Of a DNA stretch of 64,000 bases, positions 17,144-24,487 are shown one piece after another. A program made the translations under genes and the position numbers. Every line of letters begins with the position of its first letter. The stretch's first letter is position 1. The notes under the pieces are model-generated. The model did no database searches and had not been told where the DNA came from. It was given only the letters and a program-made list of their open reading frames with translations. The DNA is taken from positions 496,001 to 560,000 of the forward strand of contig NZ_VCNA01000003.1 of assembly GCF_006170445.1 (NCBI RefSeq), in the 5' to 3' direction. This DNA is from Brevibacillus dissolubilis. GTDB lineage: Bacteria > Bacillota > Bacilli > Brevibacillales > Brevibacillaceae.

Positions 17144-17953
17144 TTAGTTGTCAACTTTTTTATACCTAATAGGGTATAGGAGGAGTAATCCCCCTATGAT
17201 GATGGCAACGAAACCGCACAGTTCAGCCAACGTCCAATTGCCCCAGATCACAGCATTCCGTCCAGTCTCCCCTAGCGTAAGCAACAGCGTCAGCAGACCG
17301 ACCCCTACGAGTAAAAGGGCAGCTCGTTCTTTGTGGAACTGACTTGCATCGACCGCGTTAGTCGTGATGATTCCATCCGTCATATGATGGCTATGATCCT
17401 CACCACTCTTGACACCGTGCTGCCCCCTAACCCACGCATACACCCCAACCAACAGCAGATACCCTACACCCTCCAACAGATTCATCGGCACATACACTTG
17501 CCCCTGCACGGTCCAGCCCCACCAGTCAGTCGGCATCCCAACCTTTTTTAGTAGCAAAGATGAAGCCACCCGTACGGACACAAACCCGAGCAAGAGCCAC
17601 TCCACTGTAAGCCAAAGCGACAGCTTCCGGCGGATCCCCCCATAAGTAAACCAGAGTACACCACTGATCATCGCAGCCTCCCAGCCATACGCCCCTCCAC
17701 TGTAGAGCAACAGTTGGGACGGCTTTACCGAGAGCTGCCCGTAATTCTCCACAAACGGCCAGAATTTATAGACCAGCAGCGCGACGAACAGAGAAGAAAA
17801 CAGCAGATCACGAAAACGATCAGCCTGATGACTCTGCTCCCGCTCTCCTTTCTTTATCCATAGCAGAAAAATAGCCAGTCCCATCACCACTGCGATCAGA
17901 GAGATCGGGACATTGGCAGGTCCGAGTTGGAATCCTTCCGTTGCTTCGAACAT
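17144..17953 (-). CDS. Polytopic membrane protein, possibly Lgt-like
   Basis: 269 residues with about seven hydrophobic segments (for example VPISLIAVVMGLAIFLLWI, DLLFSSLFVALLVYKFW, AMISGVLWFTYGG, LWLTVEWLLLGFVSV, NLLEGVGYLLLVGVYAW, LLLVGVGLLTLLL, LCGFVAIIIGGLLLLY). The overall layout resembles prolipoprotein diacylglyceryl transferase relatives, but I cannot see the full Lgt signature, so catalytic function is uncertain. A His-rich loop (GEDHSHHM) could bind metal. It begins one base after the TlpA-like gene ends and has GGGAGG in front, so the two are one operon. A CstR-like site overlaps its last codons. Confidence 0.7.
   Translation of the reverse strand: MFEATEGFQLGPANVPISLIAVVMGLAIFLLWIKKGEREQSHQADRFRDLLFSSLFVALLVYKFWPFVENYGQLSVKPSQLLLYSGGAYGWEAAMISGVLWFTYGGIRRKLSLWLTVEWLLLGFVSVRVASSLLLKKVGMPTDWWGWTVQGQVYVPMNLLEGVGYLLLVGVYAWVRGQHGVKSGEDHSHHMTDGIITTNAVDASQFHKERAALLLVGVGLLTLLLTLGETGRNAVIWGNWTLAELCGFVAIIIGGLLLLYPIRYKKVDN
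17162..17177. promoter_or_regulatory. CsoR/CstR-like site, copy 3, inside coding 3' end
   Basis: ATACCTAATAGGGTAT, lying in the codons for the final residues YPIRY of the polytopic protein, about 90 bases upstream of the membrane rhodanese start. It could be a second operator or simple coincidence within coding sequence. Confidence 0.5.
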
Positions 17954-17954
17954 C

Positions 17955-18491
17955 TCAGCTGCCTCCCCTCGTCAGCAGTGGGTCGATGATGCGCTTCATC
18001 TCAGCCGCTGTCATCGGACCTACTTTTTTATAGACAATGACTCCCTGGGCATCGAGCACAAAGCTGGTAGGCATCGCACTGACCCGGTACTGTTTCGTCA
18101 CTTCGCCTGTCTCATCCAGCACAATCGGATAGCTCACCTGATAATCAGCAGCAAAGCGGCGTACATCCTCCATTGTATCCTGGGTCGTCACGTTCACTCC
18201 GATGAAGGTCACCTGATCGCCATACGCTTCGGAAACTGCCACCAGATCAGGCGTCTCAGCCTTACACGGTGGGCACCAGGTAGCCCAGAAGTTGAGCAAG
18301 ACTGGCTTGCCTTTGGTCAGAGCGAATGGCTTGCCCATCAGATCGTTCAATTCAAAAACAGGAGCTTGGTAGTTCACCTCCGGAAGCGTCGGAAATGCTT
18401 GATCTGATTCCGGTGCCGGATTCTGCTTCATCATGGCAAAAAGGACGGCGGCAAACAAAACAACGAGGATAAGTACCGTTCTGATTTTCAA
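17955..18491 (-). CDS. TlpA/ResA-like thiol-disulfide oxidoreductase
   Basis: 178 residues from a TTG at 18491, chosen because GGGGAG lies seven bases upstream; the frame is open to 18635 but the extension crosses the operator. N-terminal membrane anchor (TVLILVVLFAAVLFAMM), then a thioredoxin fold with active-site WCPPC (Cys73, Cys76) and the AMPTSFVLD cis-proline loop. Such proteins reduce or exchange disulfides outside the membrane, for example in cytochrome c maturation. First gene of an operon with the polytopic protein; a CstR-like site sits 30 bases upstream, tying it to the sulfur group. Confidence 0.88.
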   Translation of the reverse strand: MKIRTVLILVVLFAAVLFAMMKQNPAPESDQAFPTLPEVNYQAPVFELNDLMGKPFALTKGKPVLLNFWATWCPPCKAETPDLVAVSEAYGDQVTFIGVNVTTQDTMEDVRRFAADYQVSYPIVLDETGEVTKQYRVSAMPTSFVLDAQGVIVYKKVGPMTAAEMKRIIDPLLTRGGS

Positions 18492-18520
18492 GCAAAATCT
18501 CCCCTGACAAGGTATTTTAT

Positions 18521-18536
18521 ATACCCTATACCGTAT
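18521..18536. promoter_or_regulatory. CsoR/CstR-like operator, copy 4 (imperfect)
   Basis: Minus strand ATACGGTATAGGGTAT; one arm has two mismatches to the perfect copy. It overlaps a TATAAA-like -10 region in front of the TlpA-like gene. Confidence 0.55.
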
Positions 18537-18581
18537 CACCATTCCATTGGCTTGGCAATCCATCCCCATCAACAAATCAAT

Positions 18582-18628
18582 AAAAAAAGCACCCGGCCAC
18601 CTGCTTCCCATGCAGACAACCGAGTGCT
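18582..18628 (-). terminator. Intrinsic terminator of the thioesterase gene
   Basis: GCACTCGG/CCGGGTGC stem with inner CTGC/GCAG pairing, followed by TTTTTTT on the minus strand. Confidence 0.7.
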
Positions 18629-18640
18629 CGCTCATTTCAC

Positions 18641-19150
18641 TTAAATATTTTTCGTAATATCAATTTGGTCATAAAAATCCTGGGTATGATTACGGCGCTC
18701 TTTGCGCATCTGTTGGCGTGCTGGAGCGGTCTCAAACAGGTATTTCTCCTCTTCTGTCTCCGGTACGATCTGCGGAACAGGGGTAGGACGGCCATTGCCA
18801 TCAAGGGCGACGAACGTGATAAAAGAAGTCGCCGTCAATTGACGGTCACCTGTCGTCAGATCCTCGGAGACGATCTTCACGAAGACTTCCATCGACGTAC
18901 GGCCTGTGTGTGTGACGAAAGCTTCTAGGCAGACGGAATAGCCCAGTTTGGCTGGAGCGAGGAAGTCAACCGAGTCGATCGATGCAGTTACAACTGGTCG
19001 GCGGCAGTGACGCATCGCAGCGATCGCACTGACCTCGTCGATATGAGACATGACGGTTCCGCCGAAGATGGTTCCGTGCATGTTGGTGTCATGCGGCAGG
19101 ATCAGGGAGGCTTTGATGGTACGTGATTCTTTGCATGTTTTTGCTTGCAT
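18641..19150 (-). CDS. Acyl-CoA thioesterase, hotdog fold (YkhA-like)
   Basis: 169 residues. The segment LPHDTNMHGTIFGGTVMSHIDEVSAIAAMRHCRRPVVTASIDSVDFLAPAKLG is the core of BACH/YkhA-type acyl-CoA hydrolases, which release free CoA and fatty acid in the cytoplasm. The C-terminal Arg/Lys-rich tail (APARQQMRKERRNH) is typical of this branch. AAAGGAG precedes the ATG by ten bases. It is transcribed alone. Confidence 0.9.
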   Translation of the reverse strand: MQAKTCKESRTIKASLILPHDTNMHGTIFGGTVMSHIDEVSAIAAMRHCRRPVVTASIDSVDFLAPAKLGYSVCLEAFVTHTGRTSMEVFVKIVSEDLTTGDRQLTATSFITFVALDGNGRPTPVPQIVPETEEEKYLFETAPARQQMRKERRNHTQDFYDQIDITKNI

Positions 19151-19295
19151 GTGAGTATGGCTCCTTTGAATTCGAGTCTTTGGTGTCCTATCTTTTATCT
19201 ATATATATTATGTGTCAGTAATGTATTTTCTCATTGGAGAAGTCGAAGTTCAAGATGATTTTTCACCAAATGTGTCGAGTTGTGTCGAACATATA

Positions 19296-19334
19296 AAAAG
19301 AGCCGTCCCACCCGGTCTAACCGTGGGAGCGGCT
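19296..19334 (-). terminator. Intrinsic terminator overlapping the DUF3109 gene's 3' end
   Basis: AGCCGCTCCCAC/GTGGGACGGCT stem then TTTTTA on the minus strand. The first arm encodes the last residues of the DUF3109 protein. Confidence 0.75.
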
Positions 19335-20111
19335 GTCTTGCTGTTCAGATGGTTCGAATGGTTCGGATGATAAAAGCCGGCGGAGCTGATCGTACAGCTC
19401 TGGCCCGAATGCCCGGCTGATGACCTCCTCGCCCCACACATACGCGGGCTGGTAGTCTTCCACGCGAAATCGATCGGGGTCGATGTGAGTGGCGACTTGC
19501 CGTTTTTTCAGATTGGAACAATAAAATGAGTCCAGATAATCATAACCCCAGCGGGAAAACGGTGCCGTCTCTTCGGTCAGCGCAGTGATGAGCACATAGG
19601 AGCCGAGTTGGATCAGCTCGATTGGGTACAGCTGGCAGCTGAACGGCTTGAGTGAGTAGACATCCTTGTCTGCCCGGATGGCATGGGCGTGAATCGCACA
19701 CAGGCGTGTCCCGTCCACTTCACGGTAAAACAGGCAGGAGCCGCTGCAGGTAGCGGGAGTTCCTGCCTCTTTTTCCCTGTCCCAGATGCCATGCTGGCTT
19801 GCATACCGGTGAGCGCTCCCGGTGAAGAAGCGCTCGATGATCTGCGGGCCTTCCTGTTCGAGCAGCGGGATCTGCCAGCCGTCTACGGAGTAGGGCTGAC
19901 CTCCCTCACAGCACGTCTCCCGATGAACCGAGCTGCAATGGAAGCAATCCAGGTTGCACGGGGTCATCAGGGCGGTGGTGTCGATCAGGTATTGGCCGAT
20001 GAGCAGGATGTCATCTTTGTGGCGTTTGAGGTACTTGGAGCAGCGGTAGGCTTCGCTCTTGGGCATCGGGTCGGTCGTGCCGTAGTAGCGATACTCCTCT
20101 AGGTCGATCAT
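19317..20111 (-). CDS. DUF3109 family Cys-rich protein
   Basis: 264 residues. Cysteines cluster as in DUF3109/YkgJ-like putative metal or Fe-S binding proteins: MTPCNLDCFHCSSVHRETCCEGGQPYSVDG near residue 50, then ATCSGSCLFY, RLCAIH and FSCQLYPIELI. The CxxxCxxC-like spacing could hold a zinc or iron-sulfur cluster, but biochemical function is unknown. It overlaps the preceding small acidic gene by ATGA, so the two are translated together. Confidence 0.82.
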   Translation of the reverse strand: MIDLEEYRYYGTTDPMPKSEAYRCSKYLKRHKDDILLIGQYLIDTTALMTPCNLDCFHCSSVHRETCCEGGQPYSVDGWQIPLLEQEGPQIIERFFTGSAHRYASQHGIWDREKEAGTPATCSGSCLFYREVDGTRLCAIHAHAIRADKDVYSLKPFSCQLYPIELIQLGSYVLITALTEETAPFSRWGYDYLDSFYCSNLKKRQVATHIDPDRFRVEDYQPAYVWGEEVISRAFGPELYDQLRRLLSSEPFEPSEQQDSRSHG

Positions 20112-20425
20112 TTTGATAATACGACTTCCGCCTCCGTCCCAAAAATACGCAGCTGGCTGCCGTCCAACGTAGCCAGATCGACTTCTTCCGCCGGGATTTC
20201 CATCAGGATTTCCACATCGTCACCGTCTTGGTCAAATACGAGGAGCAGGTCTTTTTCCTCGAACTCGTTGTCTGTGATGCGGAACTCCTTGAGTGTCGCG
20301 CGGAATTCGCTCACTTCCTCCTCATCCTCGCTCTCGGCATCCCATTGGGTAAAGGTGATGCTAAGCGCGGTATTGGAGAAGGTGCCCAGCTGTTCTTCGA
20401 GTTGGGCATGCTGTTGGATGTCCAT
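20108..20425 (-). CDS. Small acidic protein of unknown function
   Basis: 105 residues, strongly acidic (AESEDEEEVSEF, EEKDLLLVFDQDGDDVEILMEIPAEEVD), no Cys and no membrane segment. AAAGGAGG is well placed before the ATG. It precedes and overlaps the DUF3109 gene by four bases, suggesting a functional pair. The fold looks like a small beta-rich domain. I recognise no family. Confidence 0.7.
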   Translation of the reverse strand: MDIQQHAQLEEQLGTFSNTALSITFTQWDAESEDEEEVSEFRATLKEFRITDNEFEEKDLLLVFDQDGDDVEILMEIPAEEVDLATLDGSQLRIFGTEAEVVLSK

Positions 20426-20439
20426 GGATGAATCCTCCT

Positions 20440-21012
20440 TTATTTCACAGCCATGATGCTAAAATATGGCTGTCCAAACGCATTGTCAATCGTGCGGAAG
20501 CCTGCTTCGCGGTACATCGGTTCTAATTCTTCCCATGTGTACCTGCGATGATACAGCGAGTCCGCGTGAAACTCGCCCTCCCCCGCTATGTACGATGCAA
20601 AAAACACACCGCCCGGACGCAGAATGCGCGCTACCTCAGCCAACGTACGGCGCAAATCCTCCGGCGTCACATAGAACAGGGAACCATTGGCCCAGACGCC
20701 ATCGTAGCTGCTGTTATCAAACGGCAGGTTGCGGAAATCGCCTTGGATGAACGAGACACCCTCTACCTGCTCTTTTGCTGCTTCCAACATCACTTCGCTG
20801 ATATCCAGACCCGCTACATGGAGGCGGTGGCGTTTGAGACGAAGCGAATCATGGCCTACCCCACAACCCAGATCGAGAACAGAACCACCCGCGAGGAGCA
20901 TCTGAAAACCGGGCAGGGCTTGTGAGGCGATGCGGATCAGCTCGTTGACATCGGTTGCCTCTGTGCCTAGTCGGTCAAAGGTTTCTTTATTGCGAGATAC
21001 ATAGTCTTGCAT
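20440..21012 (-). CDS. SAM-dependent methyltransferase
   Basis: 190 residues from an ATG at 21012 with GGGGGAGG in front; the open frame to 21078 is upstream sequence. Class I Rossmann methyltransferase motifs: VLDLGCGVGHDSLRL (motif I), VAGLDISEVML (acidic residue for SAM ribose), FIQGDFRNLPF and SYDGVWANGSLFYV, then RILRPGGVFFASY. Substrate unknown. Same strand and close to the acidic/DUF3109 pair, possibly one transcription unit. Confidence 0.85.
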   Translation of the reverse strand: MQDYVSRNKETFDRLGTEATDVNELIRIASQALPGFQMLLAGGSVLDLGCGVGHDSLRLKRHRLHVAGLDISEVMLEAAKEQVEGVSFIQGDFRNLPFDNSSYDGVWANGSLFYVTPEDLRRTLAEVARILRPGGVFFASYIAGEGEFHADSLYHRRYTWEELEPMYREAGFRTIDNAFGQPYFSIMAVK

Positions 21013-21094
21013 GCCATCCTCCCCCTTCTTCGTGTTAACCTTCCTTTTCATTATACCGTGCTTGAACGGGGGTGTCACTGTTCACTGTTACAAC

Positions 21095-21137
21095 AAAAAA
21101 CCGATAACTCACCAGGGGAATCGTGAATCACCGGTTT
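21095..21137 (-). terminator. Intrinsic terminator of the pterin dehydratase gene
   Basis: AAACCG...CGGTTT stem with inner TCAC/GTGA pairing and a T-run on the minus strand. Confidence 0.65.
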
Positions 21138-21161
21138 GGGATGGGGCCACCAGCCTCCAGC

Positions 21162-21443
21162 CTATATTTTGTTGATGATCTGTGCCAGCGCGAACTCTTT
21201 GCCCGTCAACCCACGGACATGCTGCGAGGTCAACGTGATCGTCACCGTACTGCCGTGAATCCGTACGTCAGGAAGCACTCCCGTTCCTTCCACCCATTCC
21301 GCCACCCTGCTCACAAAATGAGTGGCACTTGCAAAATCCACAAACAAAAACGTACGGGACAACGCTGTCTGATCATCTGTCAGCTTCCAACCCGGTGCTT
21401 TTCCCAAGTTGAACCGGACTTGATCGGTTGTCAGCTTTGACAT
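21162..21443 (-). CDS. phhB: Pterin-4a-carbinolamine dehydratase
   Basis: 93 residues, full family length. Dehydrates 4a-hydroxytetrahydrobiopterin, recycling the pterin cofactor of aromatic amino-acid hydroxylases. Family segments are PGWKL at the N-terminus, FVDFASATHFVSRVAEWVEGTGVLPDVRIHGSTVTITLTSQHVRGLTGKEFALA, with the active-site His pair region (PDVRIHG, SQHVRGLT). No hydroxylase is visible nearby. A cre-like sequence lies about 25 bases upstream. Symbol by family, not confirmed. Confidence 0.88.
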   Translation of the reverse strand: MSKLTTDQVRFNLGKAPGWKLTDDQTALSRTFLFVDFASATHFVSRVAEWVEGTGVLPDVRIHGSTVTITLTSQHVRGLTGKEFALAQIINKI

Positions 21444-21466
21444 AGCGGGACACCCCCTGAAGTCTT

Positions 21467-21481
21467 ATGAAAACGCTTACC
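21467..21481. promoter_or_regulatory. cre-like (CcpA) site
   Basis: ATGAAAACGCTTACC fits the catabolite-responsive consensus WTGNAANCGNWWNCA except for the last base. Between the pterin dehydratase start and the DinB gene. Confidence 0.45.
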
Positions 21482-21526
21482 GCTATCATATTCACGTTGA
21501 GGTTCGCTTAGTATGCGGGATTTGCC

Positions 21527-22000
21527 TTATTTATTCGCCAAAAAGTCGTCTATTTCTTGGCGATGGTGCGTATCATGGTGGATCATCCCCTGCATATACG
21601 TCTCGATGGTCAGCTCCCTCTCCCCAATGCGGAACGGCGTGATGAACTCCGCTTCGGACAAGGCATCGACAGCATCGATGAGCTTTTGGCGGGTTTCTTT
21701 GAACTCGGCGATCAGCGCTTCCTTGGAGATCCCGGCGCGGGCGTATTCTGCGGCGCGGCGGTTGGTCTCCTGCTCATCTGAACTTACCTTGTGCAGGATT
21801 TCTCCCGGTTGGATATGCTGGATGCGCTCCTCACAGACGAAGCGGTCCCAGGCGATCAGGTGGGAGAGTACCTCGGCGATCGACCATTTGCCCGGCTTCA
21901 TCGGGGTGAGCCATGTCTCGTCGTCGAGCTTGGCAAGGTCATCTTCGGCCCATGTGATCAGAGAGGTGTAGGTGGTGCTGAAGTGTTGTTTGGCGGTCAT
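21527..22000 (-). CDS. DinB-like (DinB_2) helical bundle protein
   Basis: 157 residues. Four-helix bundle signature: WSIAEVLSHLIAWDRF near residue 40 and a paired-His motif GMIHHDTHHRQEIDDFL near the C-terminus, the three-His metal site of DinB/YfiT-type proteins. Many are thiol-dependent transferases using bacillithiol or similar. The substrate cannot be told. Its start overlaps the end of the upstream small exported protein by four bases, so the two are co-translated. Confidence 0.85.
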   Translation of the reverse strand: MTAKQHFSTTYTSLITWAEDDLAKLDDETWLTPMKPGKWSIAEVLSHLIAWDRFVCEERIQHIQPGEILHKVSSDEQETNRRAAEYARAGISKEALIAEFKETRQKLIDAVDALSEAEFITPFRIGERELTIETYMQGMIHHDTHHRQEIDDFLANK

Positions 22001-22539
22001 CGAATCGCTCCTTTTTGAAGATTCTTCGCTTTTTGTATCAAGCGGCTTATTTCATCCCCGCCGGTTACGGTTAGGGTTGCTTTACCGCCTTCCGGGTCAT
22101 CTTGGTCATAGTAGTGTTGGTAGACGGTGGTACGCAGCTCTTTCACCAGCTGGAGCAGCTCCTTGTAGGTCTGCGCATCTTGTTGTGTCAGTTGTTTTTT
22201 GGCCGTGTATCTGTTCTCTAGCAAAAGGTTGACTTTTTCCAGCTCCTCCGCCAGCGTCTGCAGATGGTCTTGGCCTACGGCACTATCCACATTATAGGAA
22301 TATTCTTTCATCTTGACCATGCTTTCTTTCACACGGTGGATGTGTTCAGACCCTACGGAATCGTTGTCGGTCTGGTTCATGATGTCCTCATACACCTGTG
22401 TCAGCAGGAACAGGTTATGTCCGGCGATCATTTCGAGTCTCATCTGTTGTTTGGCCTGTTGCTCATACTGGTTGAAGCACAAGAACCCTGTGGCGATGAT
22501 CACCAGTACAAGTACCACTGGAACCCCTCTCTTATACAT
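21997..22539 (-). CDS. Exported or membrane-anchored coiled-coil protein
   Basis: 180 residues. N-terminal uncleaved-type anchor (VPVVLVLVIIATGFLCF) followed by mostly helical, charged sequence with heptad-like spacing (YEQQAKQQMRLEMIAGHNLFLLTQVYEDI, EELEKVNLLLENRYTAKKQL, ELLQLVKELRTTVYQHYY). Probably extracytoplasmic and helical. No family recognised. Overlaps the DinB-like gene start. Confidence 0.65.
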   Translation of the reverse strand: MYKRGVPVVLVLVIIATGFLCFNQYEQQAKQQMRLEMIAGHNLFLLTQVYEDIMNQTDNDSVGSEHIHRVKESMVKMKEYSYNVDSAVGQDHLQTLAEELEKVNLLLENRYTAKKQLTQQDAQTYKELLQLVKELRTTVYQHYYDQDDPEGGKATLTVTGGDEISRLIQKAKNLQKGAIR

Positions 22540-22636
22540 ACGAACCCCTTCCGCAAAAAATCAATGTTTTTCGTGGTTGAACATGTCCTCTTTCCTCCGA
22601 GCAGACGCGCTTGACCTGCTATATGCATAAGGGATG

Positions 22637-22668
22637 AAAAAAGACGAACAACACTCGGTTGCTCGTCT
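22637..22668 (-). terminator. Intrinsic terminator of the methyltransferase gene
   Basis: AGACGAGCAAC/GTTGTTCGTCT stem and TTTTTT on the minus strand, shortly after the stop codon at 22694. Confidence 0.75.
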
Positions 22669-22693
22669 ATGTATTCTGACTCTGACTTCATCC

Positions 22694-23431
22694 CTACGCT
22701 TTCTTCGCGTACAAAATAATCCGTGGAGATTCCTTACAATCATACGGCCCAAACTCGTAGTTGCCGAACACCTGAATCTCAGAAAAACCAGCCTGGGTCA
22801 GCATCTCCATCATCTGCGGAAGCTCATATAGGCGCACCTGCTCCTGATAGCGGCGCGGTTCGTCTGACTCGGCGTCACGCACGATGATCTCTTTTTTGAC
22901 GCAGCCATCCTCAATGCGGCGGTTCTCTTCGATTAATAGTCCGTTGCTCTCTCGCTCGGAGTGCGGGACGAGATTGGCGATGATATACGGCGGGTTGAGG
23001 TAATCGATCACTACTTCGCCGCCGGTACGGAGCGCCTTCGCCATATTGGCGATCACCTTGGCATTCTCCTCATCGGTGGAAAAGTAGCCGAAGCTGGTGA
23101 ACAGATTCACCACGATGTCAAAATCGTCACGGAACGGAATCTCGCGCATGTCGTATTGATGAAACTGCAGATTCGGGTAGGTATTCTGCTCGTTGGCCAG
23201 CTGGAGCAGCACCGGGGACAGGTCAACGCCTACCACATCATAGCCGCGCTTGGCGAGAGCGCGGGAGTGACGGCCGCTGCCGCAGCACAGATCAAGCACC
23301 CGGCCCTCTCTTTTGATCGGGGAGCGATCCAGCAGGTTGGCGATCTCCGCATCAGCAGAAGCCTCGTCACGGTGCTGATAGACCAGCAGATAATCATCTA
23401 AAAAGCTTTTTTCAAACCAAGCGTCTCCCAT
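22694..23431 (-). CDS. Class I SAM-dependent methyltransferase
   Basis: 245 residues, ATG after GGAGAGAGAG. Motif I VLDLCCGSGRHSRALAKRGYDVVGVDLSPVLL, then FHQYDMREIPFRDDFDIVVNLFTSFGYF and ALRTGGEVVIDYLNPPYI. The long C-terminal domain (RRYQEQVRLYELPQMMEMLTQAGFSEIQVFGNYEF) is usual for this group of small-molecule methylases. Transcribed alone; the target is unknown. Confidence 0.85.
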   Translation of the reverse strand: MGDAWFEKSFLDDYLLVYQHRDEASADAEIANLLDRSPIKREGRVLDLCCGSGRHSRALAKRGYDVVGVDLSPVLLQLANEQNTYPNLQFHQYDMREIPFRDDFDIVVNLFTSFGYFSTDEENAKVIANMAKALRTGGEVVIDYLNPPYIIANLVPHSERESNGLLIEENRRIEDGCVKKEIIVRDAESDEPRRYQEQVRLYELPQMMEMLTQAGFSEIQVFGNYEFGPYDCKESPRIILYAKKA

Positions 23432-23500
23432 GGGGTTCTCTCTCTCCTTCTTACGGTCACAGTTGATTTCAACTATTATACCATAGTTTGGTTGAGCGGG

Positions 23501-24487
23501 TTACGCTTTGAGACGGTTGCGTACGCCTGCGAGGAAAGAGAGAATCGTGTGGCACCCAGTCTTGACCGAGATCTGGGCGATGTCGCGGAACGGGTCCAGC
23601 TCCACTAGATCGAGTGCTTGGACTTTTGGCTCCAAGCCGAGATGATAGACGGCGTCGAACAACTCCCATGACATCATCCCACCCGGTGCGGCACCCGGAG
23701 AGCCTGGACAATGCGAGATATCCAGCACATCGATATCGACGGTGACATAGATGAGGTCGACACGCTTGGACAGCTCGGAGGCAGCCTGCTTGACCAGGGC
23801 TTCCGCACCCTTTTGCCGGACTTGGCGCATGGTGTAGGTCGTGATGCCCTGCTCACGCACATAATCACGGTACGGGGTCGCATTGGAGAAGCCGTGGATG
23901 CCGATCTGGACGATATTCTCTCCACGGATCACGCCGTCTTGCAGCAAGCCGCGAAACGGAGTGCCGTTGGAAGGTCCGCTGTCTTCGAGATTGCGCACGT
24001 CAAAATGGGTGTCAAACTGGATCAGTCCGATTGTCTTGCCCGGATTCGCGTTGGCAAATGCTTTGAGCGATGGACGGGTAATCGAGTGGTCACCACCGAT
24101 GACGACTGGGATCATATCGGGGATATCCTGATACAGCTGGGTCAGGCCTGCTTCGATATTGGACTGGCATTGCAGGATGTCGGTGACGTGCATCTTGATG
24201 TCACCGATATCGCAGACGCGCAGGTCACACACATCGGTATCGTAATCAGCATACCAGGTGCCGAAGCCTTTCCACGCGAGGCGCATCGCATTGGGATTTT
24301 CACTGGCTGCTGATGCACTGATCGAGGAGCGGGAGAGCGGCACGCCGATCAATCCGACGTCAAAAGCCGCTCCTGCTGCATAAGGCTCGATCCACTGGCT
24401 GACTTTGCGGTCGAGCCGGTCTGCGCCCCCTGCCCGGTTGATGATGGAAGGCGCACTGATGTATGGGTTGGTCAGGTTATCGGCCAT
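23501..24487 (-). CDS. hutG: Formimidoylglutamase (arginase/ureohydrolase family)
   Basis: Last step of the histidine route: hydrolyses N-formimidoyl-L-glutamate to glutamate and formamide. 328 residues. Metal-binding signatures of ureohydrolases are present: VIGGDHSITRPSLKAF, IQFDTHFDVRNLEDSG (DTHFD in place of the common DAHFD) and YVTVDIDVLDISHCPGSPGAAPGG. The start overlaps the end of hutI by 11 bases, with GGAGG inside hutI, so it is the third gene of hutUIG. Confidence 0.93.
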   Translation of the reverse strand: MADNLTNPYISAPSIINRAGGADRLDRKVSQWIEPYAAGAAFDVGLIGVPLSRSSISASAASENPNAMRLAWKGFGTWYADYDTDVCDLRVCDIGDIKMHVTDILQCQSNIEAGLTQLYQDIPDMIPVVIGGDHSITRPSLKAFANANPGKTIGLIQFDTHFDVRNLEDSGPSNGTPFRGLLQDGVIRGENIVQIGIHGFSNATPYRDYVREQGITTYTMRQVRQKGAEALVKQAASELSKRVDLIYVTVDIDVLDISHCPGSPGAAPGGMMSWELFDAVYHLGLEPKVQALDLVELDPFRDIAQISVKTGCHTILSFLAGVRNRLKA

